Made by a program: the position numbers and the translations under genes. Below, one piece after another: positions 34,166 to 43,277 of a stretch of 64,000 bases of DNA. The DNA is from Chryseobacterium sp. GTDB lineage: Bacteria > Bacteroidota > Bacteroidia > Flavobacteriales > Weeksellaceae. The notes under the pieces were generated by a model. The model saw nothing but the letters and a program-made list of their open reading frames with translations, was not told the DNA's origin and ran no database searches. Position 1 is the stretch's first letter; each line of letters starts with the position of its first letter. The stretch covers positions 8,954 to 72,953 of the forward strand of contig JASLCD010000356.1 of the NCBI GenBank assembly GCA_030146295.1. The letters are read 5' to 3'.

Positions 34166-34507
34166 ATGAAAAATAGAAAACCTGAAGCCAATTTAGAGGA
34201 TTTGAACCAGAAAATTTTTGTACAAGACGAAATAATGGCCTTAGCCAAGGCAAATTCCCCTCGTCTGCTGAATAAATTCAGACTGGTTTACCCTGATTTT
34301 TTTAAAAAGTTATCTGCTATACAGCCTGCCCTTAAAAATTCTGAACTGATCTTTTGTATTTACCTTAAGCTCAATATGACCACCAAGGAAATTGCAACCT
34401 GTATTTTTGTGACACCAAAAGCGATCCAAAATAGAAAAAACAGGCTCAGAAAAAAGCTCAATATTCCTTCTGAATTTGATATTTATAAATGGTTTAATGA
34501 AATTTAA
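34166..34507 (+). CDS. LuxR-like helix-turn-helix protein, 113 aa
   Basis: A 113-residue protein that corresponds to the C-terminal part of the large TPR-containing HTH regulators common in Flavobacteria. It has the segment NKFRLVYPDFFKKLSAIQP, then ELIFCIYLKLNMTTKEIATCIFVTP and AIQNRKNRLRKKLNIPS, which is a LuxR/GerE-type HTH. The TPR sensor part is absent. A stop codon in frame lies 12 bases upstream of the ATG, so it cannot be longer in this frame. It may be a stand-alone regulator or a remnant of a longer gene. Confidence 0.7.
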   Translation: MKNRKPEANLEDLNQKIFVQDEIMALAKANSPRLLNKFRLVYPDFFKKLSAIQPALKNSELIFCIYLKLNMTTKEIATCIFVTPKAIQNRKNRLRKKLNIPSEFDIYKWFNEI

Positions 34508-34520
34508 ACCATTTTTTTAT

Positions 34521-35252
34521 TTAAACTTCTACTACCGCCGTATCGAGATCATGATAAAGAAGAATTTTCCAGCGGTTTTCTCTTGCTTCTTTTTCCCATT
34601 TAAGGCGTAATTCCATTGCTTTTCTGCCATCAAAATCACTTTTATAGGCGACATGGTATTTTAAGTAAGAGGCCTGTGGAAGATCATCAGCTCCATAGAA
34701 AACTGTTTCCCCGTTTTCTCTGATCCAGAAAACCTGCATAAATGGTGTATGTCCACCCACCACTTCATATGTAATCTCATCTGTAATCTGCCCCTGATCA
34801 TCATCCATCCAGATAATATGGGGCAGCTGAATCAATTTGTCCAATATATCAAAATCAAAAGAAGGATTACCTTTCTTTTCCATGGCAAAATCCAGTTCAC
34901 GCTTCTGGATATAAATCTCAGCATTTGGAAAAGTAGCTTCAAAACCATTATCCGTAACGGTCACAGCACCTTCAATATGATCTTTGTGAAGATGGGATAG
35001 CAATAGTTTTGTGATTTGTTCAGGACGGATATTTTCTCTTTTCAATATTTCAGAAACAACAGTTGTTCCGGATTCACCTTTCCATCCAATTCCTGCATCC
35101 AAAAGGATATAATCATCTTCAGTGATAATAAGAAATGGCTGTACAGACATCTTAATCCCACCAACCTTATCAAAATTTTCTTCTGTTAAAAGAGTGAAGT
35201 CTTTGGTTTTGCTTGCTGAGAAATTGCCTTCTTTGAGCGGAATGATTTTCAT
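34521..35252 (-). CDS. MBL-fold metallo-hydrolase
   Basis: A 243-residue metallo-beta-lactamase-fold hydrolase. The metal motif HLHKDH follows LLLS; the third and fourth ligand regions are VVGGHTPF and the LYHDLD region. LLDAGIGWKGES and the YIQKRELDFA segment suggest the AHL-lactonase/AttM-like part of the family, but this could equally be a general hydrolase. A longer start at 35297 exists; the ATG at 35252 begins at MKIIPLKEG, the natural first strand. Confidence 0.82.
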   Translation of the reverse strand: MKIIPLKEGNFSASKTKDFTLLTEENFDKVGGIKMSVQPFLIITEDDYILLDAGIGWKGESGTTVVSEILKRENIRPEQITKLLLSHLHKDHIEGAVTVTDNGFEATFPNAEIYIQKRELDFAMEKKGNPSFDFDILDKLIQLPHIIWMDDDQGQITDEITYEVVGGHTPFMQVFWIRENGETVFYGADDLPQASYLKYHVAYKSDFDGRKAMELRLKWEKEARENRWKILLYHDLDTAVVEV

Positions 35253-35423
35253 GCTGCAAATTTCCTTAATATTTCTAACATTCAAAAGGTTTTCCATCGA
35301 TATATATCATCAATAAAAACAATCATACAGGCAGTGTGTTGAAATTATTCTACTTACCGCAGAATCTTATATTATTCACAGAAATGTAAAAGCAGGGAGC
35401 CAATAATTTCTTTTTTTAATGAT

Positions 35424-35431
35424 TATCTTTG
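35424..35431 (+). promoter_or_regulatory. -7 element upstream of MFS gene
   Basis: TATCTTTG matches TAnnTTTG 77 bases upstream of the preferred ATG at 35508. No TTG lies at normal spacing. Confidence 0.45.
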
Positions 35432-35507
35432 AGTTCTTAAAAATCTGACGGCATCTATGATGATCTGCCGTCAGACATCTTTCAATTCAAATAAAACTTT
35501 ATACGTA

Positions 35508-36704
35508 ATGCAGGAGAGTTCTTCCCATGGTATTTCCCGGACTGTTATCTGGCTTATGGCCATTATTTCCGGACTGGTAGTTGCCAACAATTATTATAAT
35601 CAGCCCTTACTGGCTCTTATTTCAGAAGAACTTAAGGTTTCTGAGAGTGCAGCAAGTAAAATCTCTGTACTCACCCAGATTGGCTATGCGTTGGGTCTTT
35701 TGCTGATTGTTCCGCTGGGCGATAAGTTTTTCCGCAAGAAATTGATTTTAATAGATCTGTTCCTCGTTTTTGGATCACTTTTATGGATGACTTTTGCCAC
35801 CCAGCTGTGGATGTTGTACGCAGCCAGCTTGCTGATTGGAGCTACATCTGTTATTCCGCAATTGTTTGTTCCTATTGCAGCAGAGCTTTCTTCAGACAAA
35901 GAAAAATCAGCCAATATCGGACTGGTAATGTCCGGACTGCTACTGGGAATTCTTCTTTCCCGTTTTGTGGGTGGAATTGTGGGTGAAGTGTGGGGCTGGA
36001 GAGCCATGTTTGGTATTGCAGCAGGACTAATGATTCTGGTATGGCTGGCTGTATACAAAATGCTTCCTGAGCTTTCCCCTAATTTTAAAGGAACTTACAA
36101 AGAGCTGATGCGTTCCGTTGCCCAGCTTGCCGGAACACAACCTGTTCTTCAGCTGGCATCTTTCCGTGGGGCTATGGCTTTCGGATCGATGTGTGCATTG
36201 TTTACAACATTGGTTTTCCACATGGAGAAACCTCCTTTCAACGCAGGATCTTCCGTAGTAGGAAGCTTTGGACTGGCAGGAGCAGTGGGTGCTTTAGCAG
36301 CGGCAAAAGTGGGGAAACTTCAAAAATATCTGGATATTAACAGAATCATTCTATATTCTTTACTGATTGTTATAGGAAGCTGGGGTTTTACCTATTTTGC
36401 AGGAGAAACCTATTGGGGGCTCATTGTAGGGGTAATTCTTGTAGATCTGGGAGTGCAGTCAAGCCATATTATGAACCAGACCAATTATTTCCTGATTAAA
36501 TCCAATGCGGTAAACAGATTGAATACCGTATATATGGTGTCTTATTTCATCGGAGGATCCCTTGGAACCTGGCTGGCTTCCGTTGCATGGCAAAAAGCGC
36601 AATGGAGTGGGGTGTGCTTTGTAGGAACGGTATTTGGTGTACTGGCACTCATTGCCCATATCTTGTTTTGTAAAAAGGTAAATAAAGCCAATACAGAGGC
36701 GTAA
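35508..36704 (+). CDS. MFS transporter
   Basis: A 398-residue 12-helix transporter of the DHA1-like MFS type. Helix 1 contains NNYYNQPLLALI, loop 2-3 carries GDKFFRKK (motif A-like), and helix 5 has GGIVGEVWGWRAMFG as in motif C. The group containing NYYNQPLL is annotated as MFS transporters of unknown substrate. An in-frame ATG at 35457 would add 17 residues; the later ATG puts helix 1 at the expected place. Terminated by a strong hairpin. Confidence 0.86.
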   Translation: MQESSSHGISRTVIWLMAIISGLVVANNYYNQPLLALISEELKVSESAASKISVLTQIGYALGLLLIVPLGDKFFRKKLILIDLFLVFGSLLWMTFATQLWMLYAASLLIGATSVIPQLFVPIAAELSSDKEKSANIGLVMSGLLLGILLSRFVGGIVGEVWGWRAMFGIAAGLMILVWLAVYKMLPELSPNFKGTYKELMRSVAQLAGTQPVLQLASFRGAMAFGSMCALFTTLVFHMEKPPFNAGSSVVGSFGLAGAVGALAAAKVGKLQKYLDINRIILYSLLIVIGSWGFTYFAGETYWGLIVGVILVDLGVQSSHIMNQTNYFLIKSNAVNRLNTVYMVSYFIGGSLGTWLASVAWQKAQWSGVCFVGTVFGVLALIAHILFCKKVNKANTEA

Positions 36705-36727
36705 TTTTATATATTTCTGATGTAATA

Positions 36728-36766
36728 AAGAAGCGGGATTTTATCAAAGATAAAATCCCGCTTCTT
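36728..36766. terminator. Bidirectional terminator, 18-bp stem
   Basis: Perfect arms 36728-36745 (AAGAAGCGGGATTTTATC) and 36749-36766 with an AAA loop, between the convergent MFS and HxlR genes. Confidence 0.9.
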
Positions 36767-36806
36767 CTATTTTCAAGCCTTATGATTTTCAAATCTGCCG
36801 AATCTT

Positions 36807-37184
36807 TTACTCTTCAGCTGCTTCCTGTGCCAGCATCATTTCCCTGTGCTTTCCTCCCCATTCATCAAGCTGCTTCCAGATAGGGATCAGTTCCCGGGCA
36901 ATATCTGTGAGCTCATAATCTACTCTTGGGGGAACTTCTGCATGAACAGTCCTTTTTACTAAGCTTTCTTTTTCCAGCTCTCTCAGCTGCAGGGTAAGCA
37001 TTCTTTCCGTGATTCCTGAAATAGAGTTTCTAAGCTCGCTGAAACGTAATTTGCCGTCTTTTAGTTTGTTTAAAATAATCAGTTTCCACCGGCCTCCGAT
37101 TTTGCATACAGCATAGCTCAGATCGCATCCTTGTATATATTGTCTGTTGATATTATTCGTTGAATTTTCTTTTAGCTTTCCCAT
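36807..37184 (-). CDS. HxlR family transcriptional regulator
   Basis: A 125-residue winged-helix regulator of the HxlR family. CDLSYAVCKIGGRWKLIILNKLKDG is the N-terminal signature, FSELRNSISGITERMLTLQLRELE the recognition helix region, and VDYELTDIARELIPIWKQLDEWG the wing and dimer helix. C20 and C27 are in the place where redox-sensing HxlR proteins have their reactive Cys. A near-perfect palindrome lies at the start codon. Divergent from an alpha/beta-hydrolase and MFS pair. Confidence 0.92.
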   Translation of the reverse strand: MGKLKENSTNNINRQYIQGCDLSYAVCKIGGRWKLIILNKLKDGKLRFSELRNSISGITERMLTLQLRELEKESLVKRTVHAEVPPRVDYELTDIARELIPIWKQLDEWGGKHREMMLAQEAAEE

Positions 37185-37204
37185 TACTTACAAATTTGTT
37201 AGTA
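37185..37204. promoter_or_regulatory. Near-perfect palindrome at the HxlR start, likely operator
   Basis: The 20-bp stretch TACTTACAAA | TTTGTTAGTA pairs at nine of ten positions. It abuts the HxlR start codon and shares the ACAAAT...TTTGTTA core with the palindrome at 39450-39468. Confidence 0.6.
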
Positions 37205-37336
37205 CCATACATTTAGCTGTATACAATGCAAATGTAAGGTTTGAGATCTAATTTTACACACAGAAAGCAAAAATATGCGGCAGTAAAGAACAATAGCGCT
37301 CACGTTCCTTGCAAAACAATAGTAACTTAAATCAAA

Positions 37337-38272
37337 ATGAAAATGCAGTTAACCTCTAATATAACACAGATTTTAAATCACTTAGAAAAAATACAACCCT
37401 TCAATCCACAGGATTCTTTAGACGGAGCCCGTAAATATCTTGAAACAATGACCCTTCAGCTTAGCGGTAAAAAAGAACCTGTTACAATGATTGAAGAACT
37501 GAACATTCAACAAGAAAATCATAAGATTCCCATTCGGATTTACCGTCCTAAGGGAAAAGATGTTGAGAATTCATCAGCCATTATTTACATCCACGGAGGC
37601 TGGTTCATTGCAGGAGGGTACGAAACCCATGATTCTGTAGTTCGTAAACTGGCTAATAAAACAGGATCTGCGGTTGTTTTTATAGATTACCGTCTGGCTC
37701 CGGAACATCCTTTTCCTGCGGGGTTAAACGATTCTCTTAATGGCATACAATGGGTTATAGAAAATGCCGAATCTTTAGGTATTGATCGTGATAAAATAGG
37801 AATTATAGGAGATAGTGCCGGCGGAGCATTGGCTGCGGCTGTTTCTACCCAAATAGGAAAACATCTGAAATTTCAGATCCTAATCTATCCTGCTGCTGAC
37901 AATCAGCTCAATTCAAAATCATGGGAAACTTATGAAAACGGACCGGTTCTTAACAAACAGGGTGGTATTGAAGCATGGGACTGGTATCTTCCAAAAGAAG
38001 AAAAAGACAATCCTTTGGCAATTCCTGTTTTGATAAAAGATTTTAAAAAAACTCCGCCTACTTTAGTGATTCTCGCGGAACATGATCCATTACTGGATGA
38101 TGGAAAGCAACTATCCCTGAATATGGAAAATGCAGGAGTTTCTCTGAAAACAAGCCTTTATAAAGATATGGTTCATGGCTTTATGCATATGGGAGAACTG
38201 TTGACGGAGGTACAGTCCGCAGTAAATGAAATGGCGGCTTTTGCTTCTCAGAATTTTGAATCCGCCAGATGA
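37337..38272 (+). CDS. Alpha/beta hydrolase of the HSL family (esterase/lipase)
   Basis: A 311-residue esterase. The oxyanion segment is IYIHGGWFIAGG, the nucleophile Ser lies in GDSAGGALAA, the acid in AEHDPLLDD, and the His in DMVHGFMHM. This matches the hormone-sensitive-lipase family, which acts on short-chain esters; the natural substrate is unknown. It has no signal peptide. It begins an MFS-coupled unit: the pump gene starts eight bases after the stop. The divergent HxlR gene and shared palindromes suggest HxlR control. Confidence 0.88.
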   Translation: MKMQLTSNITQILNHLEKIQPFNPQDSLDGARKYLETMTLQLSGKKEPVTMIEELNIQQENHKIPIRIYRPKGKDVENSSAIIYIHGGWFIAGGYETHDSVVRKLANKTGSAVVFIDYRLAPEHPFPAGLNDSLNGIQWVIENAESLGIDRDKIGIIGDSAGGALAAAVSTQIGKHLKFQILIYPAADNQLNSKSWETYENGPVLNKQGGIEAWDWYLPKEEKDNPLAIPVLIKDFKKTPPTLVILAEHDPLLDDGKQLSLNMENAGVSLKTSLYKDMVHGFMHMGELLTEVQSAVNEMAAFASQNFESAR

Positions 38273-38280
38273 TATAACCG

Positions 38281-39447
38281 ATGAAAAAGTACGCATACAT
38301 TGGATGTCTGGGGTTTATAGCGGTGATCACAACAGAATTTGGAGTTATCGGAATTCTCCCGCAAGTTGCAGAACATTATAAAATAAGTATCGACAAAGCA
38401 GGATATCTGTTGAGCGCTTTTGCATTAATTATCGCTCTTACAGGGCCTTTTATGACTTTAATTACTTCAGGGTTTGATCGTAAAAAAATAATGCTCGCAG
38501 CTATTTTCATGTTTCTTATTACAGGGTTTGTATCCTCTTTTTCGCCACCTTTCTGGCTGCTAATGCTGGTTAGGATTTTACCCGCATTTCTGCAGCCTGT
38601 TTATATTGCGACGGCTTTGTCTGTTGCGGTATCTCAGGCAGATGAGCGGAAAAAGAATGAACTTATGGGGATTGTTTTTAATGGAGTAGCCATGGCGATG
38701 GTTACAACTGTTCCTTTTGCAACATGGATTGCCGGCCTCTGGTCCTGGGAGTATTCATTTATGATACAGACAGCGGTAAGTTTGATTGCGTTAGCTGTCA
38801 TTTACTTCGTTCTTCCTCCGATGCCTGTGAAGGAAAAGAAATCGTATGGAAATCAGGTCAGGATCCTGAAACAGCCTCCGTTTATTCTGAGTACACTGAC
38901 GAATTTTTTCATGATTACCGCATGGTTTTCTACCTACAGCTATTTTGCGGATTATCTGAATAAAGCCAAAGGAATGGATACCTCAATGATAAGCTATATG
39001 CTGCTCTTGTTTGGCCTTATCGGAGTTGCAGCCAATGGAGTAGCCGGAAAAATGCTTAATAAAAATGTGACAGCTACTACCGCTATTTTTCTTTCAGGAA
39101 CTGTTTTGGTACCTGTACTTTTATATTTTTCTGACGGAAACTTAGTCGCAACTATTCTGGTAATCGCAGTCTGGGGATTTCTGTATTCACCAAGCTTTCT
39201 GAATGCTTCTACCTATATGATTTCTTCTGCACCGCAATCTTTGGAATTTGCCAACAGTCTGGCTACCTCATTCGGAAACCTGGGAGTGACATTGGGTACT
39301 ACTATAGGAGGTTGGGTAATTGTTACAAAAGGAGTAGAATATATTCCCTGGATAGGTCTTGTTTTCGGGCTTCTTGCATTTCTGATGATGATCTTAAAAA
39401 GGGTAGTGGAGAAACGAAATCAAGAACTTTCGATGTGTCAGAATTAA
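38281..39447 (+). CDS. MFS efflux transporter
   Basis: A 388-residue, 12-helix MFS protein of the DHA1 type (TTEFGVIGILPQVAEHYKI in helix 1). The FDRKKIM segment is the loop 2-3 motif. It belongs to the same group as the pump at 17385, about one third identical by eye. Eight bases after the esterase gene, so co-transcribed. Export of a compound, with the esterase acting on the same chemistry, is a reasonable guess. Confidence 0.85.
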   Translation: MKKYAYIGCLGFIAVITTEFGVIGILPQVAEHYKISIDKAGYLLSAFALIIALTGPFMTLITSGFDRKKIMLAAIFMFLITGFVSSFSPPFWLLMLVRILPAFLQPVYIATALSVAVSQADERKKNELMGIVFNGVAMAMVTTVPFATWIAGLWSWEYSFMIQTAVSLIALAVIYFVLPPMPVKEKKSYGNQVRILKQPPFILSTLTNFFMITAWFSTYSYFADYLNKAKGMDTSMISYMLLLFGLIGVAANGVAGKMLNKNVTATTAIFLSGTVLVPVLLYFSDGNLVATILVIAVWGFLYSPSFLNASTYMISSAPQSLEFANSLATSFGNLGVTLGTTIGGWVIVTKGVEYIPWIGLVFGLLAFLMMILKRVVEKRNQELSMCQN

Positions 39448-39449
39448 AT

Positions 39450-39468
39450 TGTAACAAATTTTGTTACA
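39450..39468. promoter_or_regulatory. 19-bp perfect palindrome, likely HxlR-type operator
   Basis: TGTAACAAA and TTTGTTACA flank a central T (39450-39468). The right arm overlaps the -33 TTG of the DsbA-like gene's promoter. No T-run follows, so it is not a good terminator. Confidence 0.65.
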
Positions 39469-39491
39469 TTGAATAAATTATAGTAACTTTG
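39461..39491 (+). promoter_or_regulatory. Promoter of the DsbA-like gene
   Basis: TTG (39461-39463) and TAACTTTG (39484-39491) spaced by 20 bases match the Bacteroidetes consensus. The six-base arms ATAGTA/TACTAT flank the -7 element's core. Confidence 0.6.
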
Positions 39492-39521
39492 TACTATTAA
39501 TTTGATTTAAAATTAAATACA

Positions 39522-40223
39522 ATGAAAATAGAAATCTGGTCGGACGTTATGTGTCCGTTTTGCTATATCGGAAAAAATAATTTTGAACAGGCTTTGAACA
39601 AGCTGCCCTTCAAAGATGAAGTGGAAGTGGAGTGGAAGAGTTTTCAGCTGGACCCAACTTTAGATCCCAATAAAACTCAGGATACCTTTCAGTATTTTAG
39701 AGAAAAGAAAGGAGTTCCTGAAACTCAGGCTACCCAAATGCTGGGCCAGGTAACTCAAATGGGAAAAGGTGCCGGAATTGATTTTGATTTTGGAAAAACT
39801 TTGATCACCAATACTTTCAGTGCCCATAAATTGCTTCATTTAGCAAAGAAACATAATAAGTCTAATGAAATGGAAGAAGCATTATTCATCGCTCATTTTA
39901 TTGACGGTAAAAATGTGGGTGATACAGAAGTTCTAGTTGATCTTGCTGAAAGTTTAGGAATTGATAAAGAAGAAGCAAGACAGGCGGTTCTAACAGATCA
40001 ATTGGCTTATGAAGTCAACCAGGATATTCAGGAAGCGAGAAACAATGGTATTTCCGGAGTTCCTTTCTTCGTTTTAAATGGAAAATATGCTGTTTCCGGA
40101 GCACAGCCTGCAGAAGTATTTGAAAATGCGCTGCAGCAAACTTACAAAGAAACAGTGAGCCCGTTTAAGGATCTTTCCGGTGAGAACGGAGCTTCCTGTG
40201 ATGCGGATGGATGTAGCATCTAA
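39522..40223 (+). CDS. DsbA family (FrnE-like) thiol oxidoreductase
   Basis: A 233-residue DsbA-fold protein of the FrnE type. It has CPFC in SDVMCPFCYIG near residue 11 and cis-Pro in SGVPFFVLNG, and the helical insertion in between. There is no signal peptide, so it acts in the cytoplasm. FrnE proteins work in oxidative stress or polyketide metabolism, but the substrate here is unknown. The C-terminal GASCDADGCSI adds two more Cys. The promoter overlaps a palindrome shared with HxlR. Confidence 0.9.
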   Translation: MKIEIWSDVMCPFCYIGKNNFEQALNKLPFKDEVEVEWKSFQLDPTLDPNKTQDTFQYFREKKGVPETQATQMLGQVTQMGKGAGIDFDFGKTLITNTFSAHKLLHLAKKHNKSNEMEEALFIAHFIDGKNVGDTEVLVDLAESLGIDKEEARQAVLTDQLAYEVNQDIQEARNNGISGVPFFVLNGKYAVSGAQPAEVFENALQQTYKETVSPFKDLSGENGASCDADGCSI

Positions 40224-40228
40224 GATAT

Positions 40229-40262
40229 AAAAACCCCAAAATAAAACTATTTTGGGGTTTTT
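40229..40262 (+). terminator. Rho-independent terminator of the DsbA-like gene
   Basis: Fifteen-base arms (40229-40243 and 40248-40262) enclose AAAC; the stem contains CCCC/GGGG and ends in T residues. Confidence 0.9.
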
Positions 40263-40330
40263 AATTAGGTATATAATTGAATATTTATATATTTGAAAGA
40301 CTTCAATGAAATCCTTTAATATTTAAGAAA

Positions 40331-40705
40331 ATGAACATTAACATTTTTAGATATACCTCAATTATTTCTTACCTGTTCATTATTTTAATGGGACAAATGA
40401 TAGGATTACCATTTATTTTTTGGCTTCTATTTACTGCTTTTGATTTCTGGAATATAGAGCAAATTTTTGCTATATTAGGGCTTTTAGGTGCTACACTTAA
40501 TGTTACAAGATGGAAAAATAAAGTACCCATAACAATTTTAAGTTTTATGATGATGCTTTCACCCATTACGAGCAGGATAGTGCAAACTCCCATAGAAAAG
40601 TTTAATTATTTTGCATTCAAGATTCCTTTATTTCTGTTTATTATATGTTATTTAATATTTATCGTTCTTAATGCAAAAAAAGGAAAACCTGTTGTATCTT
40701 TGTAA
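40331..40705 (+). CDS. Hypothetical membrane protein, 124 aa
   Basis: A 124-residue protein with four hydrophobic stretches (about 14-35, 42-56, 67-80 and 97-115) and a Lys-rich C-terminal end. I recognise no family. A -7-like TATATTTG at 40288-40295 precedes it. It stands alone between a terminator and the nucleosidase gene. Confidence 0.6.
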   Translation: MNINIFRYTSIISYLFIILMGQMIGLPFIFWLLFTAFDFWNIEQIFAILGLLGATLNVTRWKNKVPITILSFMMMLSPITSRIVQTPIEKFNYFAFKIPLFLFIICYLIFIVLNAKKGKPVVSL

Positions 40706-40740
40706 TACAGTGTCAATAGCTGTATAAATCTGATTTCTCA

Positions 40741-41322
40741 ATGATAAAAATTAACAACGAAACTCACTATTCAATTGATGATACCCTTTTTGTTTTTGCA
40801 TTAGATTCCGAAGCAGGAACTGTATTTGATGATAAAAACAAATTAATTACAGGCATCGGAAAAGTAAATGCAGCGATAGAATTAACCAAAGAAATTCATA
40901 CCAGAAAACCTAAACTGATTGTTAATTTGGGCTCTGCCGGAAGTAAAGGATTTCACAAAGGGGAAGTGGTATGTTGTACCAAATTCATTCAGAGAGATAT
41001 GGATGTGAGGGGTCTTGGATTTAAACTCTATGAAACTCCGCTATCAGGAGTACCTCCTGTATTGGAATACGGCCTTAAAATGGATGCATTGAAAGAAGGC
41101 ATCTGTGGTAGTGGTGACAGCTTTGAAATGAATCACTCTGAAACAGATTACAATATTGTAGATATGGAGGCCTACCCACTGGCATTGATTGCCCAAAAGG
41201 AAAAGATTCCGTTTCTCTGTCTGAAATACATTTCGGACGATGCCGGAAGTGATGCAGCAGACGACTGGAGCGTACAGGTACATCTGGCTTCCGAAGCATT
41301 CAAAAAAATACTGTTTTCATAA
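40741..41322 (+). CDS. Nucleoside phosphorylase/nucleosidase superfamily protein (MTA/SAH-type)
   Basis: A 193-residue member of the purine/uridine phosphorylase superfamily, with VNLGSAGS in the phosphate/glycine-rich region, and DMEAYPLALIA with the nucleoside-binding Met/Glu. The C-terminal ISDDAGSDAADDW carries the catalytic Asp. It is shorter than E. coli MTA/SAH nucleosidase (232), but the core is complete. It probably hydrolyses a nucleoside such as methylthioadenosine; the specificity is not certain. Confidence 0.85.
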   Translation: MIKINNETHYSIDDTLFVFALDSEAGTVFDDKNKLITGIGKVNAAIELTKEIHTRKPKLIVNLGSAGSKGFHKGEVVCCTKFIQRDMDVRGLGFKLYETPLSGVPPVLEYGLKMDALKEGICGSGDSFEMNHSETDYNIVDMEAYPLALIAQKEKIPFLCLKYISDDAGSDAADDWSVQVHLASEAFKKILFS

Positions 41323-41393
41323 ACAATATCATCCTGAACAATGTTTCAGGATTTTGTTTTCTATTTGTATTTTTATGTAAACGCATCATCCAT

Positions 41394-42188
41394 ATGAAAG
41401 TTACTTTTTATAAACCGGTACATTCTGTCTTACAAGAATATATTGAAGGATATTATTTTATAGAAAAAGATGACCATCAGAAGCCTATAAAATATCTTAC
41501 ATTTCCGGATAATTATTTTATAGTATCAGCATGTGAGGATGTGTCTATAAAACAGGACAAAGGATGGATGGAAATTACCAGATCACACTCTGAGAATATT
41601 GTAGTTGACTTTGTATTCAGATGCTCTGTTCCTACCGAAATTCTTTATCAGCAGTCCGTTAATGAAGTTACCATTTACTTCAAACCATTGGGGATTTACC
41701 ATTTCTTCAATGCCGATAAAAGTCAGGATCTGGAGCAGGAAATCTATCTTTCAGACCTGACAGACATGATGAATACTATTTTAAAAGAGCATGACAGAAA
41801 AATACAGATTGAAATATTGGAAAACTACTGGCTTTCAAAATTCCGGAAGAGGGATTTATTTCTGGCTTATGCTATTTTAGAAGATTTTGAAACTGGGCTG
41901 AGCATTGAAGAAATAGCTTCTAAAAATAAGATCACAAGGCAATATGTAAATAAAATCGCTCAGCGATATCTTGCTAAACCGGCCTCGGAATTCAGAAAAG
42001 TTCAGCGGTTTCGGAATGTGCTGATCTCAAATAAAAACTCCAGAAATCTTACAGAACTCTCCTATGAAAACCTTTTCTATGACCAGTCTCATCTCATTAA
42101 AGATTTTAAAGAGCTCACAAGGATAAGTCCCGGGAAATTCTTTGAGAATGTAGATACCACGAAAAATAATATTTGGTTATTTATCTGA
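41394..42188 (+). CDS. AraC family transcriptional regulator
   Basis: A 264-residue regulator. The N-terminal sensor domain starts MKVTFYKPVHSVLQEYIEGYYFIE, the Bacteroidetes AraC pattern, and the C-terminal HTH pair contains IEEIASKNKITRQYVNKIAQ and LFYDQSHLIKDFKELT. It precedes an S41 peptidase gene by 69 bases. Effector and target are unknown. Confidence 0.87.
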   Translation: MKVTFYKPVHSVLQEYIEGYYFIEKDDHQKPIKYLTFPDNYFIVSACEDVSIKQDKGWMEITRSHSENIVVDFVFRCSVPTEILYQQSVNEVTIYFKPLGIYHFFNADKSQDLEQEIYLSDLTDMMNTILKEHDRKIQIEILENYWLSKFRKRDLFLAYAILEDFETGLSIEEIASKNKITRQYVNKIAQRYLAKPASEFRKVQRFRNVLISNKNSRNLTELSYENLFYDQSHLIKDFKELTRISPGKFFENVDTTKNNIWLFI

Positions 42189-42257
42189 GTTTCCATTTTT
42201 ACAATTTACAGGAATTTGATTGAAATACATTTGCTGAAATATTAAATCTTTATTGCA

Positions 42258-43268
42258 ATGAAAAAATTATGCGTTGTAGTCTGCTTCTTTACCTCTTTAT
42301 TCTCTTATACTCAGAAAAATGATACTTCAGAAGTACTTGCCGATATTACCGAAAGAGTAAAAAGTCATTATATCGACAAAGAGACTTATAAAAAAGTAGA
42401 TTCTTTATTTCAGAGTGAGCTGAAAAAAGGAACTTTTAACGAACTCAATAAAAAGGATTTTGCCGCACTTCTTACTCAAAAGCTGAGAACCACTATTAAA
42501 GATGAACATTTTTTCGTTAAATATCTCGAAAACTATACGGCTGAAAAGCAGATGAGTGAAAAAGAAAAAGTAAAACTGAACGATGAGCATAACAGTCTTG
42601 AAAACTTTGGATTTGAAACTGTTCAACGGCTTCCGGGGAATATTGGGTACATCAACTATAAAGGTTTTGCCTCTCCTGAAGCCAGTGAAAAAACATTGGC
42701 AGCTGCGCTGAATTTTGTTGCGAATACCAACTCCCTGATCATTGATCTCAGAGAAAACGGAGGGGGAGAAAATGGAATGCTTCTTCTTTTCAGCAGTTAT
42801 TTTTTTGATCAAAAAACAAATCTTTATACCACCTATTTCAGGAATGATCATAAAACGGTTATAAACAGTACCCAACCTAAAGTTTCCGGACAAAAGTATC
42901 TTCACAAAAAAATCTATATTCTTACCAGTAAAAAAACATTCTCAGCAGGGGAAGCATTGGCTTACTTTTTACAGCAGTATAAACTTGCTGAAGTAATAGG
43001 TGAAAAAACAGGAGGAGCGGCCAATCCTGTAGATCATTTTATCATCCAAAATCAATATTTGCTGTTTGTTCCGGCAGGAAAAATAACAGCTTTAATGACT
43101 CAGAAAAACTGGGAACACATAGGAGTGATTCCTGATCAGGAGGTGAAAAGTGAAGATGCTTTAAAAGTTGCACATGCCAAGATTTTAAAAAATATCGCAA
43201 CATCAGGAACAAAAACAGAGTTAACATTGCCCGAAATAAAAAAACTTATTATTACATTAGAACAATAA
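42258..43268 (+). CDS. S41 family peptidase, secreted
   Basis: A 336-residue S41 peptidase with an N-terminal signal peptide (MKKLCVVVCFFTSLFSY). LIIDLRENGGGENGML is the S41 strand, TSKKTFSAGEALAYFLQQ holds the catalytic Ser in SAGE, and GEKTGGAAN follows. It lacks a PDZ domain. Probably periplasmic. It is the second S41 peptidase in the window (see 25757-27211), but the two share little outside the catalytic core. The GNAT gene follows within ten bases. Confidence 0.88.
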   Translation: MKKLCVVVCFFTSLFSYTQKNDTSEVLADITERVKSHYIDKETYKKVDSLFQSELKKGTFNELNKKDFAALLTQKLRTTIKDEHFFVKYLENYTAEKQMSEKEKVKLNDEHNSLENFGFETVQRLPGNIGYINYKGFASPEASEKTLAAALNFVANTNSLIIDLRENGGGENGMLLLFSSYFFDQKTNLYTTYFRNDHKTVINSTQPKVSGQKYLHKKIYILTSKKTFSAGEALAYFLQQYKLAEVIGEKTGGAANPVDHFIIQNQYLLFVPAGKITALMTQKNWEHIGVIPDQEVKSEDALKVAHAKILKNIATSGTKTELTLPEIKKLIITLEQ

Positions 43269-43277
43269 ATAGCTGCT

